Below are positions 1-6,642 of a DNA stretch of 16,983 bases, in pieces. The stretch's first letter is position 1, and the number at the start of each line of letters is the position of its first letter. The DNA comes from Victivallales bacterium. GTDB lineage: Bacteria > Verrucomicrobiota > Lentisphaeria > Oligosphaerales > Oligosphaeraceae. The position numbers and the translations under genes were made by a program. The notes beneath the pieces were generated by a model. The model was not told the DNA's origin. It worked only from the letters and a program-made list of their open reading frames with translations, and made no database searches. The stretch spans positions 1 through 16,983 of the forward strand of contig JAGCSE010000324.1 of the NCBI GenBank assembly GCA_017964325.1, given 5' to 3'.

Positions 1-987
1 GACTGCGACAACTGCCATGACGGAATCTTGTGGCGTGATGCCGTCTATCCGCCGTATCCGCCGGCCGTCATGAAACAGATGGACGAGAGTCTTGCGATGG
101 CCGAAGAACACGGCATGAAGGTCGTGCCATATATTTCCATGAAGGAAATGCATCCAGAAGCACCTTGGTTCAAAGAACATAGCCTAGAATGGGCAAAACT
201 CAACGAGCCGAACGCCCCCATCTGGATCACAAGTTGGGGCGATCTCGTCTTCGGCGGCGTCATGTGTCTGAAGAGCGGTTGGCTCGAAAAACGCAAGGCG
301 ACCATCAAGCAGATTTTGGACAACCATGATTTCAAAGGCGTTTATTTCGACTGGTGTACTGCGTTGGAATGCAGTAACAACCGCCATTTTGCGAAACATC
401 ATTGGGATATTGATGAACATATTGAATTGTTGAAATGGACGAAAGCCTTGAGCGGGCCTGACGGCGAAATCTATCTGCACATGACGCATGTGCCGTTGCT
501 TATCGCCGAAAACATGGCTTCTCTGCTGCTGACGGAAGAGAGCGTCCAGCCGGTCATCAGTCAGACGATGTTCACGCCACACGTCCATTTTATGAACACG
601 GCGCCGCGTTCCGTCTGCAACATGCTGGAGAACCGCTCACCGGAAAACAACCGCAAGATCGCAATGGCTGCGCTGTTGAATCATGCGACCGTCGCCATCA
701 AAGACGATGCGACGATCGGTCTGTACAAAGAGAACCGCGCATGGATGGAAGCCGTCACGCAATATGATCGCTTTCATGCTCCGGGAGAAGGATATACGTC
801 TGCGTCTGCGGACAATCCAAATGTCGGCGTCTCGTTCTACGAATCGCGTGACGGCTCCAGCATGGCGGTCGTGGCGAATCTTTCCACAGAAATCGTGACG
901 GTTAAATACGCCTGCGATGGCAAATACGCGAAACAGAACGGCATGCTGACGCTGAAACCGCTTGAAATGCAGGCGATTCAGAAATAA
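1..987 (+). CDS. Glycoside-hydrolase-like TIM-barrel protein, 3' part (5' end outside window)
   Basis: The frame is open from base 1, so only the C-terminal 328 residues are present and the true start lies upstream; the TTG at 28 is not a convincing start. The text reads like the second half of an (alpha/beta)8 glycosidase: an 'EEHGMKVVPYIS' strand near visible residue 40, then 'FKGVYFDWC' near residue 117, whose Asp sits where clan GH-D/GH31-type enzymes place an active-site carboxylate, then 'LLLTEES' near residue 180. The last 70 or so residues look like a small beta-sandwich, as is usual after such barrels. No specific GH family can be named from the fragment. The next gene in the same direction is a Gfo/Idh/MocA oxidoreductase 284 bases on, which fits a sugar-processing locus. 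The glycosidase assignment is an inference from fold-like motifs and context; a non-catalytic carbohydrate-active protein is possible. Confidence 0.6.
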   Translation, partial: DCDNCHDGILWRDAVYPPYPPAVMKQMDESLAMAEEHGMKVVPYISMKEMHPEAPWFKEHSLEWAKLNEPNAPIWITSWGDLVFGGVMCLKSGWLEKRKATIKQILDNHDFKGVYFDWCTALECSNNRHFAKHHWDIDEHIELLKWTKALSGPDGEIYLHMTHVPLLIAENMASLLLTEESVQPVISQTMFTPHVHFMNTAPRSVCNMLENRSPENNRKIAMAALLNHATVAIKDDATIGLYKENRAWMEAVTQYDRFHAPGEGYTSASADNPNVGVSFYESRDGSSMAVVANLSTEIVTVKYACDGKYAKQNGMLTLKPLEMQAIQK

Positions 988-1118
988 GGAGGTAGCGCGG
1001 TGCGTCTCGCCTGCGCCTTTGGGGTGGCGCGGTGCGTCCCGCCTGCGCCCAAGGAGGTGGTGCTCGGCGTCCCGCCTGCGCCCAAGGGGGTGGCGCGGTG
1101 CGTCCCGCCTCCGCCCAA
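988..1118. repeat. GC-rich tandem repeat, 4 copies of 32-33 bp
   Basis: Four consecutive units lie at 988-1020, 1021-1052, 1053-1085 and 1086-1118, directly after the upstream stop codon. The core is GGTGGCGCGGTGCGTCCCGC followed by CTGCGCCC(AA). Copy 2 lacks one G of the opening G run, and copy 3 is the most diverged in its middle. The block is much richer in G+C than its surroundings. Three copies carry a GGnGG-like stretch followed six or seven bases later by GTG, so they resemble ribosome-binding sites. Because the period is close to a multiple of three, several overlapping frames stay open on both strands; these are probably by-products of the repeat. Function unknown. Confidence 0.85.
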
Positions 1119-1271
1119 CCGCTTGCACACAACAGCTTCTGCTGGCTGTAATGTATATGAATCTGCAAATAGTTTTAATTCATAGTTGCCAGACGGCAAA
1201 CATGGAGTAAATTAGAATCGGCATTTGTTCCGTTTTTGTACCCAAACTGGTTAAAACAAAGGAAGAAAAAC
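1119..1271 (+). promoter_or_regulatory. Candidate leader/promoter region of the first Gfo/Idh oxidoreductase
   Basis: This gap between the GC-rich repeat and the oxidoreductase start may hold its promoter. A weak pair, TTGCAC (1123-1128) and TGTAAT (1147-1152), is separated by 18 bases. Further down, TTGCC-AGAC-GGCAA (1186-1199) is a perfect 5-bp inverted repeat that could be a short hairpin or an operator half-site pair. Both are pattern matches only. The AAAGGA at 1258-1263 is the ribosome-binding site of the gene. Confidence 0.25.
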
Positions 1272-2363
1272 ATGTCAGAACCCAAACCCATTCGTTTTGG
1301 CGCCATCGGCTGCGGTGGCATGGGCACCGTCCGCCTTCAGGAATTGGCGAAACATCCGCTCGGCGTCAAGATTGTCGCGGCCGTCGATATCAATCCGGAT
1401 CGCTTGGACAATCTTGCCAAGGTCCTCGGCTACAACGATTTCGTCCGCTACACGGGACCGGAGGACTATAAGAAACTCATCGACGAGAACGAACTGGACG
1501 CGGTCGGCGTCTTCACGCCGCATGTTCCGCATTACGATCATGTGAAATACGCCTTGCAGAAAGGCCTGAACGTCCTCTGCGAGAAGCCGATGGTCTGCGG
1601 CGCAAAGAACGCCATCGAAATCACGCAACTCTGCAACGCGCAGAAGAAGATCGGTATCGTCCACTATCAGCGCCATTTCGAAAGCAAGTTCATGAAAGCC
1701 CGCGACCTTATCAAGCAGGGCCGCATCGGCAAGGTGAAAGAGTTCTACATCTATATGGCGCAGGACTGGAACGGCCCGACGTGGCGCGGCATCCCCGAAC
1801 TCTGTGGCGGCGGCCAGATCAACGACTCCGGCTCCCACTATCAGGACATCATTCTGTGGATGCTCGATGAACTGCCGGTTTCCGCAGAAGGCTATATCGA
1901 CAACTACTATCGCGGTAAAAAACTGAAGGTCGAAGCCAACGGCTCCTTCAACGTGGAACTGACGAACGGCATCACGGGCCGTATCATCATCCTGTCCGAC
2001 TATCCCGGCCGCGAAATTCCATACGGCAGCTTCTTTGATGAAGTCCGCATCATCGGCGAGAAGGGTGCCATCTATTTCCGTGGTAGCAAGGTCTTTACGT
2101 ATGACTTCGCCACACGGGCCGAATACGAGGAGCCGCTGACGCGTCCGGAGAACTATCCGGATTCACCGGTTGACAATTTTGTGAAGATGCTTCGCAAGAA
2201 AGTGCGCATCAACCGCGTGCCGTTCATCTTCGGTAGCCGCGTCGCGCTCTTTACGGAAGCGATGCTCCGTTCCGGCCATGAAGGCGGCAAGAAGATCATG
2301 TGCGAGAAGATCCTCAAGGAATGCGGCCACACGCTGGAAGATCTCCGCAACGAGAATATCTAA
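1272..2363 (+). CDS. Gfo/Idh/MocA family NAD(P)-dependent oxidoreductase
   Basis: A 363-residue protein of normal family length that probably oxidises or reduces a sugar or sugar-alcohol derivative in the cytoplasm. The N-terminal Rossmann fold shows the GxGxxG motif (G13, G15, G18), an acidic D39 at the end of beta-2 that favours NAD, and the family signature EKP at 104-106 in 'LCEKPM', whose Lys105 is the usual catalytic residue. The C-terminal domain has 'GGGQINDSGSHYQD' (179-192), with D185 and H189 in the place of the usual substrate-binding and catalytic Asp and His. ATG 1272 is preferred over the upstream TTG at 1236 because AAAGGA lies eight bases before it and the Rossmann strand then starts at residue 8, as usual. 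It follows a glycosidase-like gene and ends at a clear terminator. Substrate unknown: dehydrogenase, epimerase-like and glycosidase-assisting roles are all known in this family. Confidence 0.9.
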   Translation: MSEPKPIRFGAIGCGGMGTVRLQELAKHPLGVKIVAAVDINPDRLDNLAKVLGYNDFVRYTGPEDYKKLIDENELDAVGVFTPHVPHYDHVKYALQKGLNVLCEKPMVCGAKNAIEITQLCNAQKKIGIVHYQRHFESKFMKARDLIKQGRIGKVKEFYIYMAQDWNGPTWRGIPELCGGGQINDSGSHYQDIILWMLDELPVSAEGYIDNYYRGKKLKVEANGSFNVELTNGITGRIIILSDYPGREIPYGSFFDEVRIIGEKGAIYFRGSKVFTYDFATRAEYEEPLTRPENYPDSPVDNFVKMLRKKVRINRVPFIFGSRVALFTEAMLRSGHEGGKKIMCEKILKECGHTLEDLRNENI

Positions 2364-2375
2364 GCGCGAAAGAAT

Positions 2376-2435
2376 AAGAAAAAACGCCTTGCCGCCATTG
2401 CCGTGTAACGGCTTTCGGAGGCAAGGTGTTTTTTT
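2376..2435. terminator. Probable bidirectional rho-independent terminator between convergent genes
   Basis: The left arm CGCCTTGCC (2385-2393) pairs with GGCAAGGTG (2420-2428), giving nine pairs with one G-T. Seven T residues follow at 2429-2435. The loop holds a smaller GCCG...CGGC hairpin. On the minus strand the same stem is followed by a T-rich run (complement of the A run at 2376-2384), so it may also end transcription of the GH5 gene coming from the right. Confidence 0.85.
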
Positions 2436-2566
2436 CTAGCGGCTCTAGAAGCTCTAGCGGCTCTAGAAGCTCTAGTGCTCTAGAAGCTCTAGTGCTCTAG
2501 AAGCTCTAGCGGCTCTAGAAGCTCTAGAAGCTCTAGAAGCTCTAGCGGCTCTAGAAGCTCTAGAAG
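2435..2566. repeat. CTCTAG-based tandem microsatellite, about 15 units
   Basis: A head-to-tail array of 9-bp units CTCTAGAAG and CTCTAGCGG with two 8-bp variants CTCTAGTG. After a partial first unit, the order by last bases is AAG, CGG, AAG, TG, AAG, TG, AAG, CGG, AAG, AAG, AAG, CGG, AAG, AAG. Each AAG unit contains the palindrome TCTAGA. The array starts in the T tract of the terminator and ends 14 bases before the stop codon of the convergent GH5 gene. Minus-strand frames through it read as Leu/Glu repeats, but they have no ribosome-binding site and overlap the GH5 gene. Origin and role unknown. Confidence 0.95.
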
Positions 2567-2580
2567 CATATTTAATTCAG

Positions 2581-4119
2581 TTATTTGTTCTTCTTGAAGG
2601 CGTTGACCAGCACTTGTTTGCGTGCGGTCATCTCTACGCGGTTCTGGGCGCCTGGATTGCCTTCCGGCGGGATTTCGACATCCCAGCAGTGGGATTCGCG
2701 GAAGGCATGGTAGGACCAATCCCAGCCGTATTCTTCGAAGAGGTCGATGACATCCTGTATGTAGATTTCCGCGCCTTCCGCCCAGCGAGCGGCGGAGAAT
2801 TCGCCGAAATAGATTTTGGCGCCATATTTCAGTTCGAAATCGCGGACGGGCTGCATGGCTTTGCGAAGCCGCTCCTTGTTCCATTTCTTCTTGTCATCTG
2901 GATACTTGAGGCCTTTTTGGCGATTTCCGATGCCCTGATGGGTGTATTCGCCGGGCGTGTACATGTGGGCCTGGTAGATGATGTCCTTCATCGGCAGCGG
3001 CGTTAAATAGGCGAAGTCGTTGGCGGAGTCCCATCCGTTCGATTCGATGATGATCGGCGTGTCCGGATCGATGCCGCGGACGGTCTTCGCGACGCGGTAC
3101 TGAAGCGACAGATAATCGACCATGACCTTCTTGGCTGGCTGCGACGGTTCATTGATGAGATCGTAGGCGTAGAGGGCGGGATGGCCTTTGACAGCGGTGG
3201 CGAGATTGATCCACGCTTTTTCGAACGTGTCTGCGAAAAGCTTCTTTTCGAACATGTTCATGTGTCCACTCTCGGCGCGGCCTCCGGGAGCGACATGCAA
3301 ATCCAGAACGACCTTTATTCCAAGCTCCTGGCACTTGTCCAACACTTGCTTCACTTCCGGAATGCGGGCGTTGACCCAGCCAAGATATTCGTCTGGATCC
3401 TGATTGTTGTTGCGCGCGTGCCATTGACGGATCAGCTGCCAGCGGATGAGATTGGCGCCCCACGACTTTAAATCGGGCAGATCCTTCTGGATGGTCGTGT
3501 TGGGATTGAAACTGCCGGGCGACATCACGCCGCGATAGAGATGCTCCATCTTCACGCGGTCCGTATAGACGCATTTATAGTCGGCTGGCGTTAATGGAGG
3601 GTAGATTTCCGCTTGGGAGACGATGGTGACTTTCAGATCGTCGAACCAGACAGTTCCCGTGCAGTCCTGCAGGCCGAGCTGGATGGAGCCGCCTTCCTTT
3701 ATGATTTCCTTCGGGGCGGTGAAGGATGTTTCGCGTTGATGCCAGTCTGCCGTGCCGAATTCACTTCCGCCTGGATTCTTCCACTGGCGGCCTGACTCCA
3801 AAAGGAACGTGGCCTGAACTTTCGTGCCGTTCCAACTGTCCTTCGGCTGGGTGACATCGGCGTATTTGACGCGAACCGTGATGGCAATCGAATATTCAGA
3901 ATATTTAGAATAATCGAAAGGGATTTCCACAACATTCATCTTGCCTTTTTCTGTGGCAGTCACGGCAAGGCATGGATTTCCGTCGATAACATCGATTTTG
4001 GCGGAGGATGGGAGTTTAAGATCTTTTATCTGTTCGGGATTGAACGACAAGTCGAGGACGGTTGTTTGGGCCATGACGGAGAGGACGGAGATAGTCAGCA
4101 GCAAAAGTAATTGTTTCAT
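2581..4119 (-). CDS. Secreted glycoside hydrolase family 5 (cellulase-like) enzyme with N-terminal beta-sandwich domain
   Basis: A 512-residue exported endoglycanase-type enzyme that probably cuts beta-linked glucans or mannans outside the cytoplasm. Residues 1-17 form a signal peptide (MKQ, leucine-rich core, cleavage near VMA-Q). Residues 18-170 resemble a carbohydrate-binding beta-sandwich. Residues 185-510 form the GH5 barrel: R226 in 'LIRW', 'VLDLHVAPGG' with H275, the acid/base Glu324 in 'LINEP', 'YQAHMYTP' (H385, Y387), the nucleophile Glu440 in 'IYFGEFS', and W468 after the last strand. All key GH5 residues are present, so it should be active. The start ATG has GGAG six bases upstream. 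It is divergent from the second Gfo/Idh gene and convergent with the first. The exact subfamily, and so the substrate, cannot be read from sequence alone. Confidence 0.92.
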   Translation of the reverse strand: MKQLLLLLTISVLSVMAQTTVLDLSFNPEQIKDLKLPSSAKIDVIDGNPCLAVTATEKGKMNVVEIPFDYSKYSEYSIAITVRVKYADVTQPKDSWNGTKVQATFLLESGRQWKNPGGSEFGTADWHQRETSFTAPKEIIKEGGSIQLGLQDCTGTVWFDDLKVTIVSQAEIYPPLTPADYKCVYTDRVKMEHLYRGVMSPGSFNPNTTIQKDLPDLKSWGANLIRWQLIRQWHARNNNQDPDEYLGWVNARIPEVKQVLDKCQELGIKVVLDLHVAPGGRAESGHMNMFEKKLFADTFEKAWINLATAVKGHPALYAYDLINEPSQPAKKVMVDYLSLQYRVAKTVRGIDPDTPIIIESNGWDSANDFAYLTPLPMKDIIYQAHMYTPGEYTHQGIGNRQKGLKYPDDKKKWNKERLRKAMQPVRDFELKYGAKIYFGEFSAARWAEGAEIYIQDVIDLFEEYGWDWSYHAFRESHCWDVEIPPEGNPGAQNRVEMTARKQVLVNAFKKNK

Positions 4120-4155
4120 GGATGTCTCCTTTATTTTGTTTTGGTTTTAGAAAAT

Positions 4156-4184
4156 ATTATAAGCTAATGCAATTTGCAGAAAAA
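4156..4184 (-). promoter_or_regulatory. Candidate promoter of the GH5 gene
   Basis: On the minus strand there is a perfect TATAAT (complement of 4156-4161). The -35 hexamer 17 bases away is poor (TTTTTC, complement of 4179-4184). This would put the transcript start about 30 bases before the ATG at 4119, leaving room for the GGAG site. Confidence 0.4.
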
Positions 4185-4234
4185 GCCAGAAGCGCTAAAA
4201 TCTTTAGAAAATCTATAAAAAAATCTACTGCTAT

Positions 4235-4264
4235 TTGAAATTTACCTGTATTGCATTCTATATT
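4235..4264 (+). promoter_or_regulatory. Candidate promoter of the second Gfo/Idh gene
   Basis: TTGAAA (4235-4240) and TATATT (4259-4264) are separated by 18 bases in an A+T-rich stretch. Transcription would start near 4271. That would leave too little leader for a TTG start at 4275 and favours the ATG at 4296 or 4305. Confidence 0.4.
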
Positions 4265-4295
4265 ATAGGAAAGTTTGAAACAACTGAAAAAATAT

Positions 4296-5828
4296 ATGGC
4301 AATCATGACAAACGCAAAAGAAAACAGTTTATTTGGCGGCAAGCGGTTGACGCTTGGTATTTGGGGACTTGGACGTGGCTCATCGTTTATTGATTCAGCG
4401 AGGGCGCTGGGGATCGACGTTGTGGCGGGGTGCGACATCAGCCCAACCATGCGGACGAATTTCAAGAAAATCTGCCCGGAAGCGGAGATTACGGAGAATG
4501 AAGACGATTTTCTAGCCATGAAGATGGATGCCGTCCTGATCGCCACATATTTTCCGGACCATGCGCGATGCACGCTGAAGACGTTGAAAGCGGGCAAGCA
4601 TGTGATGTGCGAAGTGACGAGCTTCCTGACGCCGGCAGAAGGCGTGGAGGTCGTGGAAGCCGTTGAAAAATCGGGGCTTGTCTATAATCTTGCGGAAAAC
4701 TATCCCTTTACGAAAGCCAATATGTATCTGGCGAAGCTCTACCGGGAGGGCTTTTTCGGCGAACTGGAATACGCGGAATACGAATATGTCCATGGCGGGA
4801 CGCATCCCTGTTTGAACACGCAGGATACATTGCCTGGCAATCGGCTGCACCATTGGCGCGGCTGGATCAGCTACCATTATTATTGCACGCATTCGCTCGG
4901 TCCTGTCATGGTCATCACGGGACTGCGGCCCGAAAAAGTCGTGGCGTTTCCAACGGATGTGCTGTATGAAGGAACGGTCCATGGAGCAGGACGGAAAGTC
5001 GATGGCGTCATGCCGAATCTGGGGGCGATGTGTCCATCGTTGATTTATATGAGCAACGGCGGCATCGTGCGCAATCTGATGGGCGGCACCTCCGCAGACA
5101 GCCACAACCAGCGGCTTTTCGGAACGCGGGCGGCGGCGGAGACGTATCCTGAACTGAAACTGAAGGTCGGTGCGCAGGGCAGTTTCCACGGCATCACCGT
5201 CAATCCGGACTGGCCTGATCTGGGAGCTGTCGCGGAACGCGCAGGACATGGCGGTGGCGATTTTTGGGAGTTGTATTATTTTGCACGGGAGATTCTTACA
5301 GGTGAGAAGGCACCATGGAATGTTTATGCGGCGGCGGATGTGACGTTGGCGGGCATACAGGCTTTGCGTAGTGCCGTCGCGGAAGGGCAACCTATGGAGA
5401 TTCCAGATTTTCGCCTGAAGGAAGTCCGCGATCGCTATCGTAACGACAACTGGATACAGAAGCACGTCGATCCAGATCGCATCTTCCCTGATGATCAGGA
5501 CTTGTCCATCACGAGCCATTTCTGCGAATATTATTCAGCCGCCCAACCGTATATCATGCTCATGCGTTCCACGTTGGATGCCATGAAAGTGTTTGATGTG
5601 ACGCGTCCGGCGGAACGCATCAACACCATCAATCTCGTGAAGGATTTGCGGAGCAAACTGCCGCAGATCAAGGAGGCTTTTGACAAATTGCGCTCCATCT
5701 ACGAGGCGTATCCGACATCGCCTGGCGGAATCGCCATCAAGGAGAAGCTCATCCTGTGCGAAGCGGAACGTCTAGAGGATATGGAGGCTTTCGACAGTTT
5801 CCTCAAGGGGTTCCTACTGGAAAAATGA
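4296..5828 (+). CDS. Atypical Gfo/Idh/MocA family oxidoreductase (about 510 aa)
   Basis: An oxidoreductase-like protein with a Rossmann domain ('LGIWGLGRGSSF', G24, G26, G28; acidic D47 after beta-2) and an extended C-terminal domain. At about 510 residues it is longer than the usual 330-430. Where the family has EKP it reads 'MCEVTS' (104-109), so Glu106 is kept but the usual Lys is absent. Around 'HHWRGWISYHYYCTHSLGP', where the typical D-x-G-x-H stretch is expected, a His is present but the pattern differs. It may use a different chemistry or bind the cofactor tightly. The start is uncertain: TTG 4275, ATG 4296 and ATG 4305 are in frame. AGGAAAG at 4267-4273 is too close to the first and too far from the others. 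ATG 4296 is a compromise based on the candidate promoter. The stop is 22 bases before the pilin-like gene, suggesting one transcript. Substrate unknown. Confidence 0.85.
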   Translation: MAIMTNAKENSLFGGKRLTLGIWGLGRGSSFIDSARALGIDVVAGCDISPTMRTNFKKICPEAEITENEDDFLAMKMDAVLIATYFPDHARCTLKTLKAGKHVMCEVTSFLTPAEGVEVVEAVEKSGLVYNLAENYPFTKANMYLAKLYREGFFGELEYAEYEYVHGGTHPCLNTQDTLPGNRLHHWRGWISYHYYCTHSLGPVMVITGLRPEKVVAFPTDVLYEGTVHGAGRKVDGVMPNLGAMCPSLIYMSNGGIVRNLMGGTSADSHNQRLFGTRAAAETYPELKLKVGAQGSFHGITVNPDWPDLGAVAERAGHGGGDFWELYYFAREILTGEKAPWNVYAAADVTLAGIQALRSAVAEGQPMEIPDFRLKEVRDRYRNDNWIQKHVDPDRIFPDDQDLSITSHFCEYYSAAQPYIMLMRSTLDAMKVFDVTRPAERINTINLVKDLRSKLPQIKEAFDKLRSIYEAYPTSPGGIAIKEKLILCEAERLEDMEAFDSFLKGFLLEK

Positions 5829-5850
5829 TGGCAGAGATGTGTGAGACAAT

Positions 5851-6627
5851 ATGCACAAATCATTCACACTCATAGAGTTGCTGGTTGTCATCGCCATCAT
5901 TGCGATATTGGCGGCGATGCTCATGCCTGCGTTGTTCAAGGCTCGCGGCAAGGCGACGGAAGTCAGCTGCAAGTCACTCATGAAGCAATACGCGATGGCC
6001 TCCACGCTTTACACGGATGACAACGACGGCTTTTATCCAGACGTGCGCACATGCCTGCTGCCTGCCAAAGGCTTTACCTTATATATAGAGGGCTATTCCA
6101 TTCTCAATGAAAAGCTCGCCAGATGTCCAAACGACGGCGGGACGGATTCGATGGGACGAACGGGAAAATTCACGTATGGGGGGAAGATCATCAGAGTCAC
6201 GATTGGCGGGACGGTTAATCTCAGCGATTCCGCCAGCCCAATTACGGGCGGAACGTCGGCGTTCTGGCAACATCAGTCCGCCGTAGTGAATCAAGAGCCC
6301 AGCCGACGTGTGCAATGGACGGATTACCAAAAGCAGGACGGGGGTGCAATCGACGGCCCCATCATGAGTACATCCAAGGCAGGAAACATGCCGAACAATC
6401 TTCAGAACTCATTGAAGGAGTTTGTCTTCAGACATGACGGGAGGGCGAATGCGGCATACGCGGACGGGCATGTCGGATATGTGAAAATTCATGCCGCCGT
6501 CGTCAATGGCGGCCATGATCTGGCAGAAGGCGTGCAATGGTATTTCCCTGGTAATACGAAATATCCGTTTGGCCCGCGGCAGGGTACGCCGCCGTATAAA
6601 GACAACTACGGACTGTCCTATCAATAG
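5851..6627 (+). CDS. Type IV pilin-like/pseudopilin protein with HX9DG motif
   Basis: A 258-residue exported protein. It has a four-residue leader MHKS followed by the class III signal 'FTLIELLVVIAIIAILAAM' with the conserved Glu at +5 of the mature form, then a globular domain. Near the C-terminus, 'RHDGRANAAYADGHV' has His195, nine residues, then Asp205-Gly206: the HX9DG signature common in large families of such proteins in Lentisphaerota and Planctomycetota. The residue before the predicted cleavage is Ser rather than Gly. Its position right after the Gfo/Idh gene suggests co-expression with sugar metabolism, and a role in surface binding or uptake of glycans is a reasonable inference; a structural pseudopilin of a secretion system is the alternative. 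The ribosome-binding site is weak. The stop is 15 bases from the stop of the convergent membrane-protein gene. Confidence 0.9.
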   Translation: MHKSFTLIELLVVIAIIAILAAMLMPALFKARGKATEVSCKSLMKQYAMASTLYTDDNDGFYPDVRTCLLPAKGFTLYIEGYSILNEKLARCPNDGGTDSMGRTGKFTYGGKIIRVTIGGTVNLSDSASPITGGTSAFWQHQSAVVNQEPSRRVQWTDYQKQDGGAIDGPIMSTSKAGNMPNNLQNSLKEFVFRHDGRANAAYADGHVGYVKIHAAVVNGGHDLAEGVQWYFPGNTKYPFGPRQGTPPYKDNYGLSYQ

Positions 6628-6642
6628 GAAAAAGCTAAAAGC

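Noticed and set aside
637..1199. Minus-strand frames across the GC-rich repeat that read as Gly/Thr/Arg or Arg/Asp/His repeats
   Set aside because: They arise from the 33-bp period staying open in several frames, overlap the well-supported upstream gene or its leader, and have no ribosome-binding site.
2489..2884. Minus-strand 131-residue frame ending in Leu/Glu repeats
   Set aside because: It lies in another frame of the GH5 gene on the same strand and its repeat tail is only the CTCTAG array translated.
4512..5519. 335-residue minus-strand frame opposite the second Gfo/Idh gene
   Set aside because: No family motif, Arg/His-rich shadow-like composition, and the opposite strand encodes a clear Rossmann-fold protein.
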